Assembly (NCBI RefSeq): GCF_021191705.1 | Contig: NZ_JAIWPU010000021.1 | Span: forward strand, 1 to 64,000 | Direction of reading: 5' to 3' | DNA length: 64,000 bases | From: Proluteimonas flavola | Lineage (GTDB): Bacteria > Pseudomonadota > Gammaproteobacteria > Xanthomonadales > Xanthomonadaceae | Shown here: one piece after another, positions 34,696-43,797 of the stretch | Layout: each line of letters opens with the position of its first letter | Position numbering within the stretch: the first letter of the stretch is position 1 | Notes under the pieces: generated by a model | Told to the model about the DNA's origin: nothing | The model's database searches: none | Seen by the model: the letters and a program-made list of their open reading frames with translations, nothing else | Position numbers and translations under genes: made by a program

Positions 34696-36147
34696 TCAGA
34701 ACGGGTAGGGCTGGGCCGGGTCCTCGAGCGTGATCCACTTGAGCTCGGTGAACTCGTCGATGACCGCGCGGCCGTCGAAGCGCCCGTAGCCGCTGTTCTT
34801 CATGCCGCCGTACGGCGCCTGGGCCTCGTTCTGCACGGTGGCGCCGTTGACGTGCACGCAACCGGCCTGGATGCGCGAGGCCACCGAGATGGCCCGGGTC
34901 AGGTCGCTGCCGAACACCGCCGACGACAGGCCGTACTCGGTGTCGTTGGCCACGCGCACGGCCTCCTCGGTATCGCGCACGCGGACGATGGTGGTGACCG
35001 GGCCGAAGGTCTCCTCGTCGTAGATGATCATGCCGGGCTTGACGTGATCGACGATGGTCGCGTCCATCACCGCGCCATCGGCCTGGCCGCCGGCGACGAT
35101 CTTCGCGCCCTTCGCCACGGCATCCTCCAGCATGTGGTTGAGGCGCTCGCCCGAGGCCGGGCCGACCATCGGGCCGATCACGCACTCGCCCGAGCGGGCC
35201 GGGTCGCCAGCCCGCAACGCCTTCGCCCGCTCTGCGAAGCGCTCGACGAACGCATCGGCGACCTTCTCGTCGACCACGAAGCGCTCGGTGGACATGCAGA
35301 TCTGGCCCTGGTAGAGGAACGAGCCGAACACCGCCGCGTTCACCGCGCCGTCCAGGTCGGCGTCGTCCAGCACCACGAACGGCGCCTTGCCGCCCAGTTC
35401 GAGCAGGCAGCGCTTGAGGTGGCGGGCGGCGGTCTCGGCGATAATGCGGCCCACCCGGGTGGAGCCGGTGAAGTTGACGCGGCGCACCGCCGGGTGGGCG
35501 ATCAGCGCCTCGGTCACCGCCGCCGAGCCCTCCGGGGCGGTGGTCAGGAAGCCCAGGACGCCGGCCGGCAGGCCGGCCTCGTACAGGCACGAGGCCAGCA
35601 GCGCATGGGTGCGCGGGCTGCTCTCGGAGGCCTTGAAGATCACCGGGTTGCCGCAGACCAGCGGGTAGGCCAGGGCGCGCGCGCCGAGCAGGATCGGCCC
35701 GTTCCAAGGCACGATGCTCAGCACCACGCCGGCCGCCTGGCGGATGGTGATCGACAGGGTGCCGGGCTTGTCGGTGGGGATGGTCTCGCCCTGGATCTGC
35801 GTCGCCAGCCCGGCGGCCTCGCGGAACAGCGCGGCCGAGCCCATGACGTTGAAGGTGGCCCACAGCTCGGAGGCGCCGACTTCGGCGGCCATGACCTGGC
35901 GGAACTCGGGCAGCTTCTGTTCGAGCAGGTCGGCGGCCTTGAGCAGGATCGCGCGCCGGGTCGAGGGGCCGGTGGCCGACCAGGAGGCGAACGCCCCGGC
36001 GGCCGATTCGGCGGCCGCGAGCGCATCGGCGACCGAGGCGGCGGCGCCGGTGGTCACGGTTTCGCCGCTGACGGGGTGGCGCCGCTCGAAGGTGGCGCCG
36101 TTCTCTGCGGCACGGGGGGTGTTGTCGATGACGAGTTCTGTCTTCAT
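34696..36147 (-). CDS. Aldehyde dehydrogenase (aromatic aldehyde type)
   Basis: A 483-residue NAD(P) enzyme that oxidises aldehydes to acids. The catalytic Cys is in YQGQICMSTERFVV and the Glu in LLELGGKAPF; FTGSTRVGR is the coenzyme motif. Overall it resembles salicylaldehyde, vanillin or benzaldehyde dehydrogenases. The ATG at 36147 is preceded by a GAGAAC-type ribosome site. It lies next to a benzyl-alcohol-dehydrogenase-like gene, together a possible alcohol-aldehyde-acid route. Confidence 0.93.
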   Translation of the reverse strand: MKTELVIDNTPRAAENGATFERRHPVSGETVTTGAAASVADALAAAESAAGAFASWSATGPSTRRAILLKAADLLEQKLPEFRQVMAAEVGASELWATFNVMGSAALFREAAGLATQIQGETIPTDKPGTLSITIRQAAGVVLSIVPWNGPILLGARALAYPLVCGNPVIFKASESSPRTHALLASCLYEAGLPAGVLGFLTTAPEGSAAVTEALIAHPAVRRVNFTGSTRVGRIIAETAARHLKRCLLELGGKAPFVVLDDADLDGAVNAAVFGSFLYQGQICMSTERFVVDEKVADAFVERFAERAKALRAGDPARSGECVIGPMVGPASGERLNHMLEDAVAKGAKIVAGGQADGAVMDATIVDHVKPGMIIYDEETFGPVTTIVRVRDTEEAVRVANDTEYGLSSAVFGSDLTRAISVASRIQAGCVHVNGATVQNEAQAPYGGMKNSGYGRFDGRAVIDEFTELKWITLEDPAQPYPF

Positions 36148-36201
36148 GGAGTTCTCTTGATGGGGACCGGCCGCGAACGCGGCCGTTGGCAATGCGCAAA
36201 G

Positions 36202-36246
36202 CTGTTCACGATCTGTCGCAAGCGCAGCAGGATCGTCAACAGGTTC
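36202..36246. repeat. Short copy of a dispersed element with inverted ends
   Basis: CTGTTCACGATC (36202-36213) and GATCGTCAACAG (36231-36242) are inverted at 11 of 12 bases and enclose 17 bases. The arms are those of the longer elements at 37601 and 45862, so this looks like a deletion derivative of the same family. It directly abuts the alcohol dehydrogenase stop. Confidence 0.55.
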
Positions 36247-37383
36247 TCAGGCCGCGTCGGCGAAGCGCAGGACCGGCTTGATGGTGACGCCGCTCTCGCT
36301 GTCGGCCATGGCCTGGTTCAGTTCCTCGAACTTGTAGAACTTGACCAGGCGGTCGAACGGGAAGCGGCCCTGCCGGTACAGCTCGATCAGTTCGGGAATG
36401 AAGGTGCGCGAGACCACGTCGCCCTGCACGATGCCCATGATGCGGCGGCCGGGAATCATCACCTCGTTGACGTTGAAGCTGGCCTCGGTGCCCTCGGGCG
36501 TGGCGCCGACGATGCCGCAGGTGCCCAGCAAACCCAGGCTGTCGATGGCCTGGCGCAGGACCTCGGCGCGGCCGCTGCATTCGAGGGTGAAGTCGGCGCC
36601 GCCGCCGGTGATCTCGCGGATGGCTTCGACCGGGTCGCGCTCGCGGCTGTTGACCGCGTGGGTGGCACCCAGTTCCAGCGCCAGCGCGAGACGGGCGGGA
36701 TTCACGTCCACCGCGACGATGGTGGTGGCGCCGGCCACGCGGGCGGCCATCAGCGCGGCCAGGCCCACCGCACCGGTGCCGAACGCGGCGAACGAGGATC
36801 CGGCGTGGACCTTCATGGCCTGCAGCACCGCGCCCGAGCCGGTCTGGATGCCGCAGCCCAGCGGGCCGAGCAGTTCCAGCGGGACATCCTTGCGCACCTT
36901 GACCACGTTGCGCTCGCTGGCGATGGCATGGGTGGCGAACGAGGACTGGCCGAAGAAGTGGTCGTGGAGGTCGTGGCCATGGGCGTCGCAGGCCGAGAAG
37001 CTGCCGTCCATGCGCGCGCCGCCGAAGTTGAGCAGGCTCATGTGCTCGCAATGCGCCGGATGGCCCGTGGCGCACGGCGCGCACAGGCCGCAGGACATGT
37101 AGGTCATCACCACGTGGTCGCCCGGCGCGACCGTGGTCACGTCGCTGCCGACCCGTTCCACCACGCCGGAGCCTTCGTGGCCGAGGATCATCGGCATCGG
37201 TGTGGTGAAGAACTGGTCGCGCACGACCATGTCGGTATGGCAGACGCCGCTGGCGACGAGCCGCACCAGCACCTCGGTGGCGCGGGGCGCTTCGAGCGAG
37301 GCGCTTTCGAACTGCAGGGCCTCGCCCACGGAACGCAGCACGGCGGCGCGGATGGGCTGCCGTTGATCGGTGTCTTGTGTCAT
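36247..37383 (-). CDS. Zinc alcohol dehydrogenase (aryl-alcohol type)
   Basis: A 378-residue class III-like alcohol dehydrogenase. Catalytic zinc ligands are in ASGVCHTDMVV and GHEGSGVVERVG, the structural zinc cysteines in MSCGLCAPCATGHPAHC, and the Rossmann motif is [14 protein letters not shown]. It is most like benzyl-alcohol dehydrogenases (AreB/XylB). It lies upstream of an aromatic aldehyde dehydrogenase gene, separated by a short repeat (36202-36246). Aromatic primary alcohol oxidation is the likely role, the exact alcohol being unknown. Confidence 0.92.
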   Translation of the reverse strand: MTQDTDQRQPIRAAVLRSVGEALQFESASLEAPRATEVLVRLVASGVCHTDMVVRDQFFTTPMPMILGHEGSGVVERVGSDVTTVAPGDHVVMTYMSCGLCAPCATGHPAHCEHMSLLNFGGARMDGSFSACDAHGHDLHDHFFGQSSFATHAIASERNVVKVRKDVPLELLGPLGCGIQTGSGAVLQAMKVHAGSSFAAFGTGAVGLAALMAARVAGATTIVAVDVNPARLALALELGATHAVNSRERDPVEAIREITGGGADFTLECSGRAEVLRQAIDSLGLLGTCGIVGATPEGTEASFNVNEVMIPGRRIMGIVQGDVVSRTFIPELIELYRQGRFPFDRLVKFYKFEELNQAMADSESGVTIKPVLRFADAA

Positions 37384-37919
37384 GTGGAGTGCTCCTCGAG
37401 GTGCGCGCCCTGGCGCAGGTTGGTGGTCATGGGTACCAGCCAGTATGGCGATCTGCCATGAGCGGGAGAGGCGTGGTTGTGATACGGATCATCCCGATTC
37501 GATATCCGGGGAATCGTCGCTGCGGACTCGCCTCGGGACTTGCACGTCGCCTGTGTTTCCGGCATGCGGATCTCGAGCGACGCCGCGGAAGGCCGCACTG
37601 AGACCCTGTCCACGATCCCGACGCACGTCGCATGGCCGCCTTGCGGCCGCCCTGCGGGCCGGGCCTGTGGGACACGCAGACCCCGTCATTGCTCGGTCGC
37701 GTACGGACGTACGCGCGCTCGCGCTTCCCTGGCCTGCATGCCCACACGCTCCGCGCCGGGATCGTGAACAGGTTCTGAAGGACAGGCCCTTCACGGCGCA
37801 TCGCGTCCTCCGACCGTCGCTGCAACGACGGGCTCGCACGCCGCCCCGCGGCTGCCTCGCGGTCGTCCCATGCCGCCAGACAACCGGGGACGCCCCGGGT
37901 GTCTCCGGCAGCCGATGCG
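37384..37919. other. Gene-free stretch upstream of the alcohol dehydrogenase
   Basis: These 536 bases between the alcohol dehydrogenase start and the PQQ dehydrogenase stop contain a dispersed element (37601-37776). The part next to the alcohol dehydrogenase start is presumably its promoter, though none is clear. Frames here change or stop within the repeat and do not look like real proteins. Confidence 0.6.
37601..37776. repeat. Dispersed element with inverted ends, copy A
   Basis: About 175 bases that align closely along their full length with copy B at 45862-46050. The ends are inverted: CCTGTCCACGATC (37605-37617) and GATCGTGAACAGGTTC (37760-37775). It carries no gene. The size and ends suggest a miniature inverted-repeat element or REP-type palindromic unit. 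Confidence 0.75.
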
Positions 37920-40373
37920 CTACTCGGCCTGCTCCGGCAGCGCATAGGCGATGACGTAGTCGCCGCGGTCCGGCGACTGCCGCGCGCCGCCGGCCGAGAT
38001 GACGACGTACTGGCGCCCGCTCTTCGGCGAGACGTAGGTCATCGGCGTGGCCTGCGCGCCGACCGGAAGCCGGCCCTTCCACAGTTCCTCGCCGGTGGCC
38101 ATGTCCAGCGCGCGCAGGTAGTAGTCCTGGGTGCCGGCGTAGAACACCAGGCCGGAGGCCGTGTTCACCGCGCCGCCCAGGGTCGGCATGCCCAGCGGCA
38201 CGGGAACGCCCGCCTTGATGCCGTTGACCGCTGCGTCCCTGACGGTGCCGGCTGGACGCTGCCAGACCAGCTCGCGGGTGTTCAGGTCGATCATCGAGAA
38301 CGTGCCCCACGGCGGCGCGTGGCAGGGAATGCCCAGCGGCGAGGAGAACGCGGCATGCTCGACCACGTACGGCGTGCCTTCCATCGGATAGACGCTGCCG
38401 ACGCCGTGACCGGCCGGCATCTTCGACTCGTCCAGGCCTTCGCGCGGAAGCAGTTGCACGAGCTGCGGCATGCGGATGTCGTTGACGAACAACTGGCCGG
38501 TGGCCTCGTTGACCGCCACGCTGCCCCAGTTCATGCCGCCGTAGTAGCCCGGGTACAGGATGCTCTGCTCGGTGGTCGGCGCGGTGAACTCGCCTTCGTA
38601 GCGCAGCTTGCGGAAGGCGATGCGGCAGGCGAGCTGGTCGAAGAACGTGGCGCCCCACATGGCCTGCTCGGTCAGCGGTTCGGCGCCGATGGCCGGCATG
38701 CCCACCGAATACGGCTGCGTCGGGCTGACCCGGTCGCCTTCCTGGTGTGCCTGCGGGACGGGTTTTTCCTGGACTTCGGCCAGCGGCGCGCCGTTGCGGC
38801 GGTCGAGCAGGAAGATCTGGCCGCGCTTGGTGACCTGCACCAGCGCCGGCACGCTGCCGCCCTGGCCGTCGGGGACGTCGACCAGCGCCGGCTGCGCGGG
38901 CACGTCGTAGTCCCACAGGTCGTGGTGCGCGGTCTGGAATTTCCAGCGCACCCGGCCGGTGGCCAGCTCCAGGGCGACGATGGACGAGGCGAATTCCTCG
39001 GTCGCCGGAGAACGGTGGGCGCCCCAGAAGTCCGGCTGCTGGTTGCCGGTGGGCACGTAGATCAGCCCCAGCGCCTCGTCGAAGGCGGGCGTGGACCACA
39101 CGTTCGGCGTCGCGCGGGTGTAGGCCTCGCCCTCGGGCGGCAGCCTGGTGATCGCCGGATTGCCCAGGTCCCAGGCCCAGGCCAGTTCGCCCGAGTTCGC
39201 GTCGAAGGCGCGCAGGACGCCGGACGGCTCGTCGACCGAACGGCCATCGAAGACCCAACCGCCGACGATGACCAGGTCCTGGACCACGGTCGGCATCGAA
39301 GTGGGGATGTAGTACGCCGGCTTGACCTCGCCCATGCCGACCTTCAGGTCGACCGTGCCGCCCTGGCCGAAGCTCCCGCACGGCGTGCCGGTATCGGCAT
39401 CGAGCTCGATCAGGCGCGCATCGATGGTGGTGAGGACGATGCGGCGGCTGCAGGTGTTGGCCGTGGCCGGCGTCGTGATGGCTGCCGCCGGGGCCGGAGG
39501 CGCTGTCGCGTCGTCGCCGGCCGTGGCGGTGGCCTGCGCCAGGGAATGGGTGACCGCCGCCGGCTCGTAGTAGGCCACGCCGCGACACCGGTTCCAGGTC
39601 TGGGTGTCGGCCGGCTGCGGATCGAAGCTCCACTTCTCCGTGCCCGTGTCCGCGTCCAGCGCGAACACCTTGTTCATTGGCGTGCACACGTAGACGGTGT
39701 CGCCGATCTGCATCGGCGTGTTCTGGTTTTCCGAGAACGGATTGGCCGGATCGCCGGTGCGGAAGGTCCACGCCACCTGCAGCTGATCGACGTTGTCGCG
39801 GTCGATCTGCGTCTCGGGCGCATAGCGCGTGCCTCTCGGGGTGCGGCCGTAGAACTGCCATCTGGATTCGCCGGCAGCGGCGCCTGCCACGGCCGCCTCG
39901 CCCATACCCTTGATCTGGCCGTGCGGGAAGAACATGGCGATGCCGCCGGCGACGATGCCCAGGGCAAACGCGCCCGAAAGCGCGCGCGATGCGCCGCGAC
40001 CGGCACCGCCGCGCAACGCCGGCAGCAGCAGGGAGGCGAACAGGCCGAGCACCAGCACCGGCGCCAGGCGCGGCACCAGCGGCCAGAAGCGCAGGCCCAC
40101 TTCCCACACCGCCCACAGCACGGTGCCGACGAAGACCAGCGCGTACAGCCAGGCGCCGGCCGGCTTGCGCAGCAGGTAGAAAATGCCCGATGCCACCAGC
40201 GCCACGCCGGCGATCAGGTAGTACCAGGAACCGCCCAGCACGGCCAGTTGCACGCCGCCGGCGGCCAGCACGAGGCCGATCAGCAACAGCAGGCCGCCGA
40301 AGACGCGCAATGCCAGCCGCGCGCCCCTGCGCGGCGACGCCGGTGGCGTCCCGGTTCTGTTTTTCGACATCAT
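37920..40373 (-). CDS. Membrane-bound PQQ-dependent dehydrogenase (glucose/quinate/shikimate family)
   Basis: An 817-residue quinoprotein. Five membrane segments lie near residues 22-45, 50-67, 72-95, 100-120 and 131-149; a periplasmic eight-bladed propeller follows, beginning SRWQFYGRTPRGTRYAPETQI and with repeated Trp-containing blades. It oxidises sugars or cyclic acids in the periplasm and passes electrons to ubiquinone. No PQQ biosynthesis genes lie in the window, so the cofactor must come from elsewhere. Two adjacent ATGs (40373, 40370) are possible starts. It is downstream of a tautomerase gene in module 3. Confidence 0.93.
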   Translation of the reverse strand: MMSKNRTGTPPASPRRGARLALRVFGGLLLLIGLVLAAGGVQLAVLGGSWYYLIAGVALVASGIFYLLRKPAGAWLYALVFVGTVLWAVWEVGLRFWPLVPRLAPVLVLGLFASLLLPALRGGAGRGASRALSGAFALGIVAGGIAMFFPHGQIKGMGEAAVAGAAAGESRWQFYGRTPRGTRYAPETQIDRDNVDQLQVAWTFRTGDPANPFSENQNTPMQIGDTVYVCTPMNKVFALDADTGTEKWSFDPQPADTQTWNRCRGVAYYEPAAVTHSLAQATATAGDDATAPPAPAAAITTPATANTCSRRIVLTTIDARLIELDADTGTPCGSFGQGGTVDLKVGMGEVKPAYYIPTSMPTVVQDLVIVGGWVFDGRSVDEPSGVLRAFDANSGELAWAWDLGNPAITRLPPEGEAYTRATPNVWSTPAFDEALGLIYVPTGNQQPDFWGAHRSPATEEFASSIVALELATGRVRWKFQTAHHDLWDYDVPAQPALVDVPDGQGGSVPALVQVTKRGQIFLLDRRNGAPLAEVQEKPVPQAHQEGDRVSPTQPYSVGMPAIGAEPLTEQAMWGATFFDQLACRIAFRKLRYEGEFTAPTTEQSILYPGYYGGMNWGSVAVNEATGQLFVNDIRMPQLVQLLPREGLDESKMPAGHGVGSVYPMEGTPYVVEHAAFSSPLGIPCHAPPWGTFSMIDLNTRELVWQRPAGTVRDAAVNGIKAGVPVPLGMPTLGGAVNTASGLVFYAGTQDYYLRALDMATGEELWKGRLPVGAQATPMTYVSPKSGRQYVVISAGGARQSPDRGDYVIAYALPEQAE

Positions 40374-40428
40374 TGGACCCTCGCTCTGGTGCGCCAACAG
40401 GCGCGTTCTTCCCTGCCGCGGTGCAGGA

Positions 40429-40632
40429 TCAACCCGGGTCTGCGGGCGTTTCCTGCCCGAACAGCTTTCCGGCACCGGCCCAGTCCGACGGGGCCACATC
40501 CTCGAAGATCACGTAGATGTAGTTCGGGTCCGTCCCGGTGTTCTTGACGATGCTCTCGGTGATCTCGGCGGCCACGGCCTGCTTCGCCTTGGCGTCCTTG
40601 CCCTCGAACCAGCTCACGCGTACTACAGGCAT
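40429..40632 (-). CDS. 4-Oxalocrotonate tautomerase-family protein
   Basis: A 67-residue protein starting MPVVRVSWFEGKDAKAK; after Met removal it has the N-terminal Pro that acts as the catalytic base in this family. For that reason, and because GAGGAA then has proper spacing, the ATG at 40632 is chosen over the one at 40638. Family members isomerise unsaturated keto acids or dehalogenate. It is the first gene behind the third LysR promoter region. Confidence 0.86.
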   Translation of the reverse strand: MPVVRVSWFEGKDAKAKQAVAAEITESIVKNTGTDPNYIYVIFEDVAPSDWAGAGKLFGQETPADPG

Positions 40633-40768
40633 GCTCATTTCCTCTCTTTGGTGATGAAGCGCCGGGCCCTGATGAGCCGGCATGCGAAACGGGACCGCCT
40701 TTCGGGCGATCGGATACCGCCTCCTGAGCCTCGTCGGCGGTTCCCCATCATATTTGTCGCCACTGGAT

Positions 40769-40811
40769 CGATAAACGTCGATTCGATCTACAATATGTGG
40801 ACATTTATTCG
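40769..40811. promoter_or_regulatory. Imperfect inverted repeat before the third LysR gene
   Basis: CGATAAACGTC (40769-40779) and GACATTTATTCG (40800-40811) are inverted with one bulge and one mismatch. The interval, which includes TACAAT at 40789, is AT-rich against a GC-rich background. It lies between the tautomerase start (40632) and the LysR start (40828). It is a candidate operator for divergent control. Confidence 0.4.
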
Positions 40812-40827
40812 ACTATTGGATTCGCTC

Positions 40828-41748
40828 ATGGCTGGGCAAGGCACGGTCCCGGACTCCCTCTCGGGCATCGGCGCCTTCGTCGCCGTGGTCCGGGCCGGTA
40901 GCTTCACCCTGGCGGCCGAACGCCTGGGGGTGACCAAGTCGGCCGTCGGCAAGAGCCTCAACCGCCTCGAGCAGCGCCTCGGGGTGAAGCTCATCCGGCG
41001 CACGACGCGGCGCCTTCAATTGACGTTCGACGGCGAGGCGTACTTCCAGGCCTGTTCGTCGGCCCTGGACGGGATCGCGGCGGCGGAGGCGCAGATCACG
41101 CCGTACGACAAGGTGCTGCGCGGCCGGGTGCACATCGACATGCCGATGGCGTTCGGCAAGCGCGTGCTGCTGCCCCTGCTGCTGGACATGGCGGCGCCGC
41201 ACCCGGAACTCGCGCTGACGATGCGCTTCAACGATGCCACCGCCGATCTCATGCGCGACGAGGCGGATCTGGCGATCCGCTTCGGCCAGCTTCCGGACAG
41301 CGCGCACCTGGTCGCCCGCAAGCTGACCAGCCAGGAACGCCTGATCTGCGGCTCTCCCGGCTATCTGCAGGCGCACGGCGTGCCCGTGAATCTTTCCGAC
41401 CTCAACGGCCACCGGTGCATCGTCGGCACCAGTCACGGACCGCCGCAGCAGTGGTCCGTGCGGGAAGAGGGGCGCGTCGTCCGCATCACGCCGCCGGCCA
41501 CGCACCAGTTGAGCGATGGCGAGTCGATCGTGGAAACGGCCCTGGCGGGGTTCGGCCTGTGCCAGATGCCGGTGTCGCTGCTCAGGTCCCACATCGCGCA
41601 AGGACGACTGGTGCCCGTGCTCCAGGCCCATTCCGGTGTCCAGGTCGACATCCACCTGCTCTGGGTGCGCCAGGCCATTCCAGCGCCCAGGGTGCGCTAT
41701 GTGATCGACCAGCTCATAGCGCATGCGGAACGCGGCGCCCTGGATTGA
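40828..41748 (+). CDS. LysR family regulator of module 3
   Basis: A 306-residue regulator; the DNA-binding part reads GAFVAVVRAGSFTLAAERLGVTKSAVGKSLNRLEQRLGVKLIRRTTRRLQLT, with a ligand domain after it. The ATG at 40828 is preferred; an in-frame ATG at 40795 would lie inside the putative operator. It is divergent from the tautomerase and PQQ dehydrogenase genes and shares a wing motif (RRTTRRL) with the other two LysR proteins in the window. Confidence 0.88.
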   Translation: MAGQGTVPDSLSGIGAFVAVVRAGSFTLAAERLGVTKSAVGKSLNRLEQRLGVKLIRRTTRRLQLTFDGEAYFQACSSALDGIAAAEAQITPYDKVLRGRVHIDMPMAFGKRVLLPLLLDMAAPHPELALTMRFNDATADLMRDEADLAIRFGQLPDSAHLVARKLTSQERLICGSPGYLQAHGVPVNLSDLNGHRCIVGTSHGPPQQWSVREEGRVVRITPPATHQLSDGESIVETALAGFGLCQMPVSLLRSHIAQGRLVPVLQAHSGVQVDIHLLWVRQAIPAPRVRYVIDQLIAHAERGALD

Positions 41749-41823
41749 GGGCCAGGTTTCGCCCGCCCGCCTGCGCTTCCGGCACTGGCAGCATCGCCAT
41801 CGGCAGGAATCCGTTTCGGGACA

Positions 41824-41890
41824 GGGGAGCGCGTGTGCCCGCGCGCGATGGACCATCGGCGGCAAAGCCTTCGCGCGCGAGCGCGCTCCC
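41824..41890. repeat. REP-type palindromic pair
   Basis: GGGAGCGCG...CCGCGCGCGA (41825-41848) and TCGCGCGCGAGCGCGCTCCC (41871-41890) match the two arms of the REP pair at 51141-51208, in degraded form. It occupies the right edge of the accessory region, just before the btuB stop. Confidence 0.55.
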
Positions 41891-41925
41891 GGAGAAACGC
41901 CTCCGTAATGCGGGCGTTCCGCAGA

Positions 41926-43797
41926 TCAGCGGGCGGAGGGGGACCAGCGCAGCGCCAGACCGTATTCGCGGCCGGGCTGGTAGTACCAGTTCACGGTCTC
42001 GTAGGTCCTGTCGAGCACGTTGGTCGCGCGGGCTTCCAGCGTCCAGTCGTGGTTGAATGCCCAGGCCGCGCGCAGGTCCAGCGTGCCGTGGCCGGCGACG
42101 CGCACCGTGTTGGCGGGATTGTCGAAGCGGCTGCTGCTGGCGCGCAGCGTGGTGCCGATGCGGACGTCGCCGAAGCTGCGGTCGATGTCGAGACGGCCGC
42201 TGTTGCGCGCGCGGCGGGCGAGCAGGTTGCCGTGATGGGGGCTGTCGCTGCGGTCGCGCGGATCGACGTGGCTCAGTTCGGTCGACAGGTCGAAGCCGGC
42301 GAGCGTGGTCGCGAACGTCAGTTCTGCGCCGCGGATGCGGGCTTCCTGGATGTTCTGCGGCACGAAGTTGCTGTCGAGGAAGATCAGATCGTCGACATGG
42401 CTTTCGAAGGCGTTGATCGACCAGTTCCAGGTGTCGCCGTACTGGGCGAGGCCGAGGTTGGCCGTCTTCGCGCGCTCGGGCTCGAGGTCCGGATTGCCGC
42501 TGCCGAACGGGAAGTAGAGGTCGTTGAACGTCGGCGCCTTGAAGCTCGTCGCGGCGCTGGCGTTGAGGCGCAGGCCATGGGCGAGATCCAGGCCCCAGCC
42601 AAGGCTGCCCGTGGTGTGGCCGCCGAACTGTTCGTTGTCGTCGTGACGCACGCCGGCCTGCACGCGGTGCGCGCCGAAACGCGCCACGTACTCGGAGAAC
42701 ACCGCGAAGTTGTCGCGCGCGGTCAGGGCGTAGTCGGTCGTGCTTTCGACGTTGTCGGACATCCAGTCGAAGCCCAGCGAGAAGCGCTGCGTCGGCGCGA
42801 GGCCGAAATCGGCCTGCAGCGACGCGGTGTCACGGCGGGTGTCGAAACGGCTGACGTCGGTGCGTTCCAGCGTGTCCTGGTCGCGGTAGTAGTTCTTCGC
42901 CTTGTCGTAATTGCGGCCGGCCTGCGCGGTCAGCGTGACCACGTCGGACGGCGTATAGGTCAGCTTGCCGCCGGCGACCTGCTGCACGGTGTCGGCTTCG
43001 TTGCCGCCGAAGCTGCTGCCGTCGAATTGGGTGAACGCATCGGCGTGCAAGGCATTGCCTTCCAGCGTCACGCCATCTGCGAGTTCGACACCGCCACGCA
43101 GGTTGAGCGAGCGGTTGCGGTAGCCGTCGCGGTCGGGCTCGTCGGTGAAGCAGCCCTGGAACAGCGTGCCCGATCCGCGGCAGGCATCGATGCCGTCGGT
43201 GCGCTGGAATGCGGCGTCGACACCGAACCAGCCGCGGCCGGCGCGACCACCGATACCGGCGCTGGCTTCGCGCAGGTTGTGGCTGCCCACGCCGATGCGC
43301 GCGTGGGGACTGATCGCACCGGCGTTGCGACGAGTGAAGATCTGGATGACGCCGCCGACGGCCTCCGAACCGTACAAGCTGGAGCGCGGGCCGCGGACGA
43401 TCTCGACGCGCTCGATCTGGTCGACCGGAATGTCCTGGAATGCGGCGAGGCCGGCGGTCGCCGAACCGATGCGCACGCCGTCGACCAGCACCAGCACGTG
43501 GTCGGATTCGCTGCCGCGCATGAAGATCGAGGTCAGCTTGCCGGGGCCGCCGGAATTGCCGATCTGGATGCCGGCGCGGCCGCGCAGCAGTTCGGGCAGG
43601 TCGCGCGCCTGGGTGCGTTCGATTTCGGCGCGGTCGATGACCTGGGCCGGCACGATGGTATCGCCGAGCGTGCTTGCGCCGCGGTTGGCGGTGACGAGCA
43701 CGGTGTCGAGATCGCGCGCGTCGGCGGCGGTCGCCGCGGTGGCGAGTGGCGAAGCGAGTGCGGCGACGATCGCCACGGTCAGAATGCGGAACGGCAT
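41926..43797 (-). CDS. btuB: Vitamin B12 TonB-dependent receptor BtuB
   Basis: A 623-residue outer-membrane receptor for cobalamin. After a signal peptide (about residues 1-24) comes the TonB-box area (DTVLVTANR), then the plug domain (VQIIDRAEI-like IERTQARDLPELLRGRAGIQI, MRGSESDHVLVLVDGVRI, GSEAVGGVIQIFTRR) and the 22-strand barrel ending in an aromatic-rich strand (GLALRWSPSAR). The length and plug match E. coli BtuB. The cobalamin riboswitch upstream settles the ligand. The ATG at 43797 is chosen over longer forms running into the riboswitch. Confidence 0.94.
   Translation of the reverse strand: MPFRILTVAIVAALASPLATAATAADARDLDTVLVTANRGASTLGDTIVPAQVIDRAEIERTQARDLPELLRGRAGIQIGNSGGPGKLTSIFMRGSESDHVLVLVDGVRIGSATAGLAAFQDIPVDQIERVEIVRGPRSSLYGSEAVGGVIQIFTRRNAGAISPHARIGVGSHNLREASAGIGGRAGRGWFGVDAAFQRTDGIDACRGSGTLFQGCFTDEPDRDGYRNRSLNLRGGVELADGVTLEGNALHADAFTQFDGSSFGGNEADTVQQVAGGKLTYTPSDVVTLTAQAGRNYDKAKNYYRDQDTLERTDVSRFDTRRDTASLQADFGLAPTQRFSLGFDWMSDNVESTTDYALTARDNFAVFSEYVARFGAHRVQAGVRHDDNEQFGGHTTGSLGWGLDLAHGLRLNASAATSFKAPTFNDLYFPFGSGNPDLEPERAKTANLGLAQYGDTWNWSINAFESHVDDLIFLDSNFVPQNIQEARIRGAELTFATTLAGFDLSTELSHVDPRDRSDSPHHGNLLARRARNSGRLDIDRSFGDVRIGTTLRASSSRFDNPANTVRVAGHGTLDLRAAWAFNHDWTLEARATNVLDRTYETVNWYYQPGREYGLALRWSPSAR

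Noticed and set aside
34228-37461. 1077-codon plus-strand frame over the aldehyde and alcohol dehydrogenase genes
   Set aside because: It is antisense to two well-supported enzymes and contains no domain.
37427-37945. Open frames through repeat copies A and B with similar peptides (GPQGGR, RRASGS)
   Set aside because: The similarity is that of the repeat DNA; frames are not kept with a start or ribosome site, and the ends are inverted repeats rather than gene ends.
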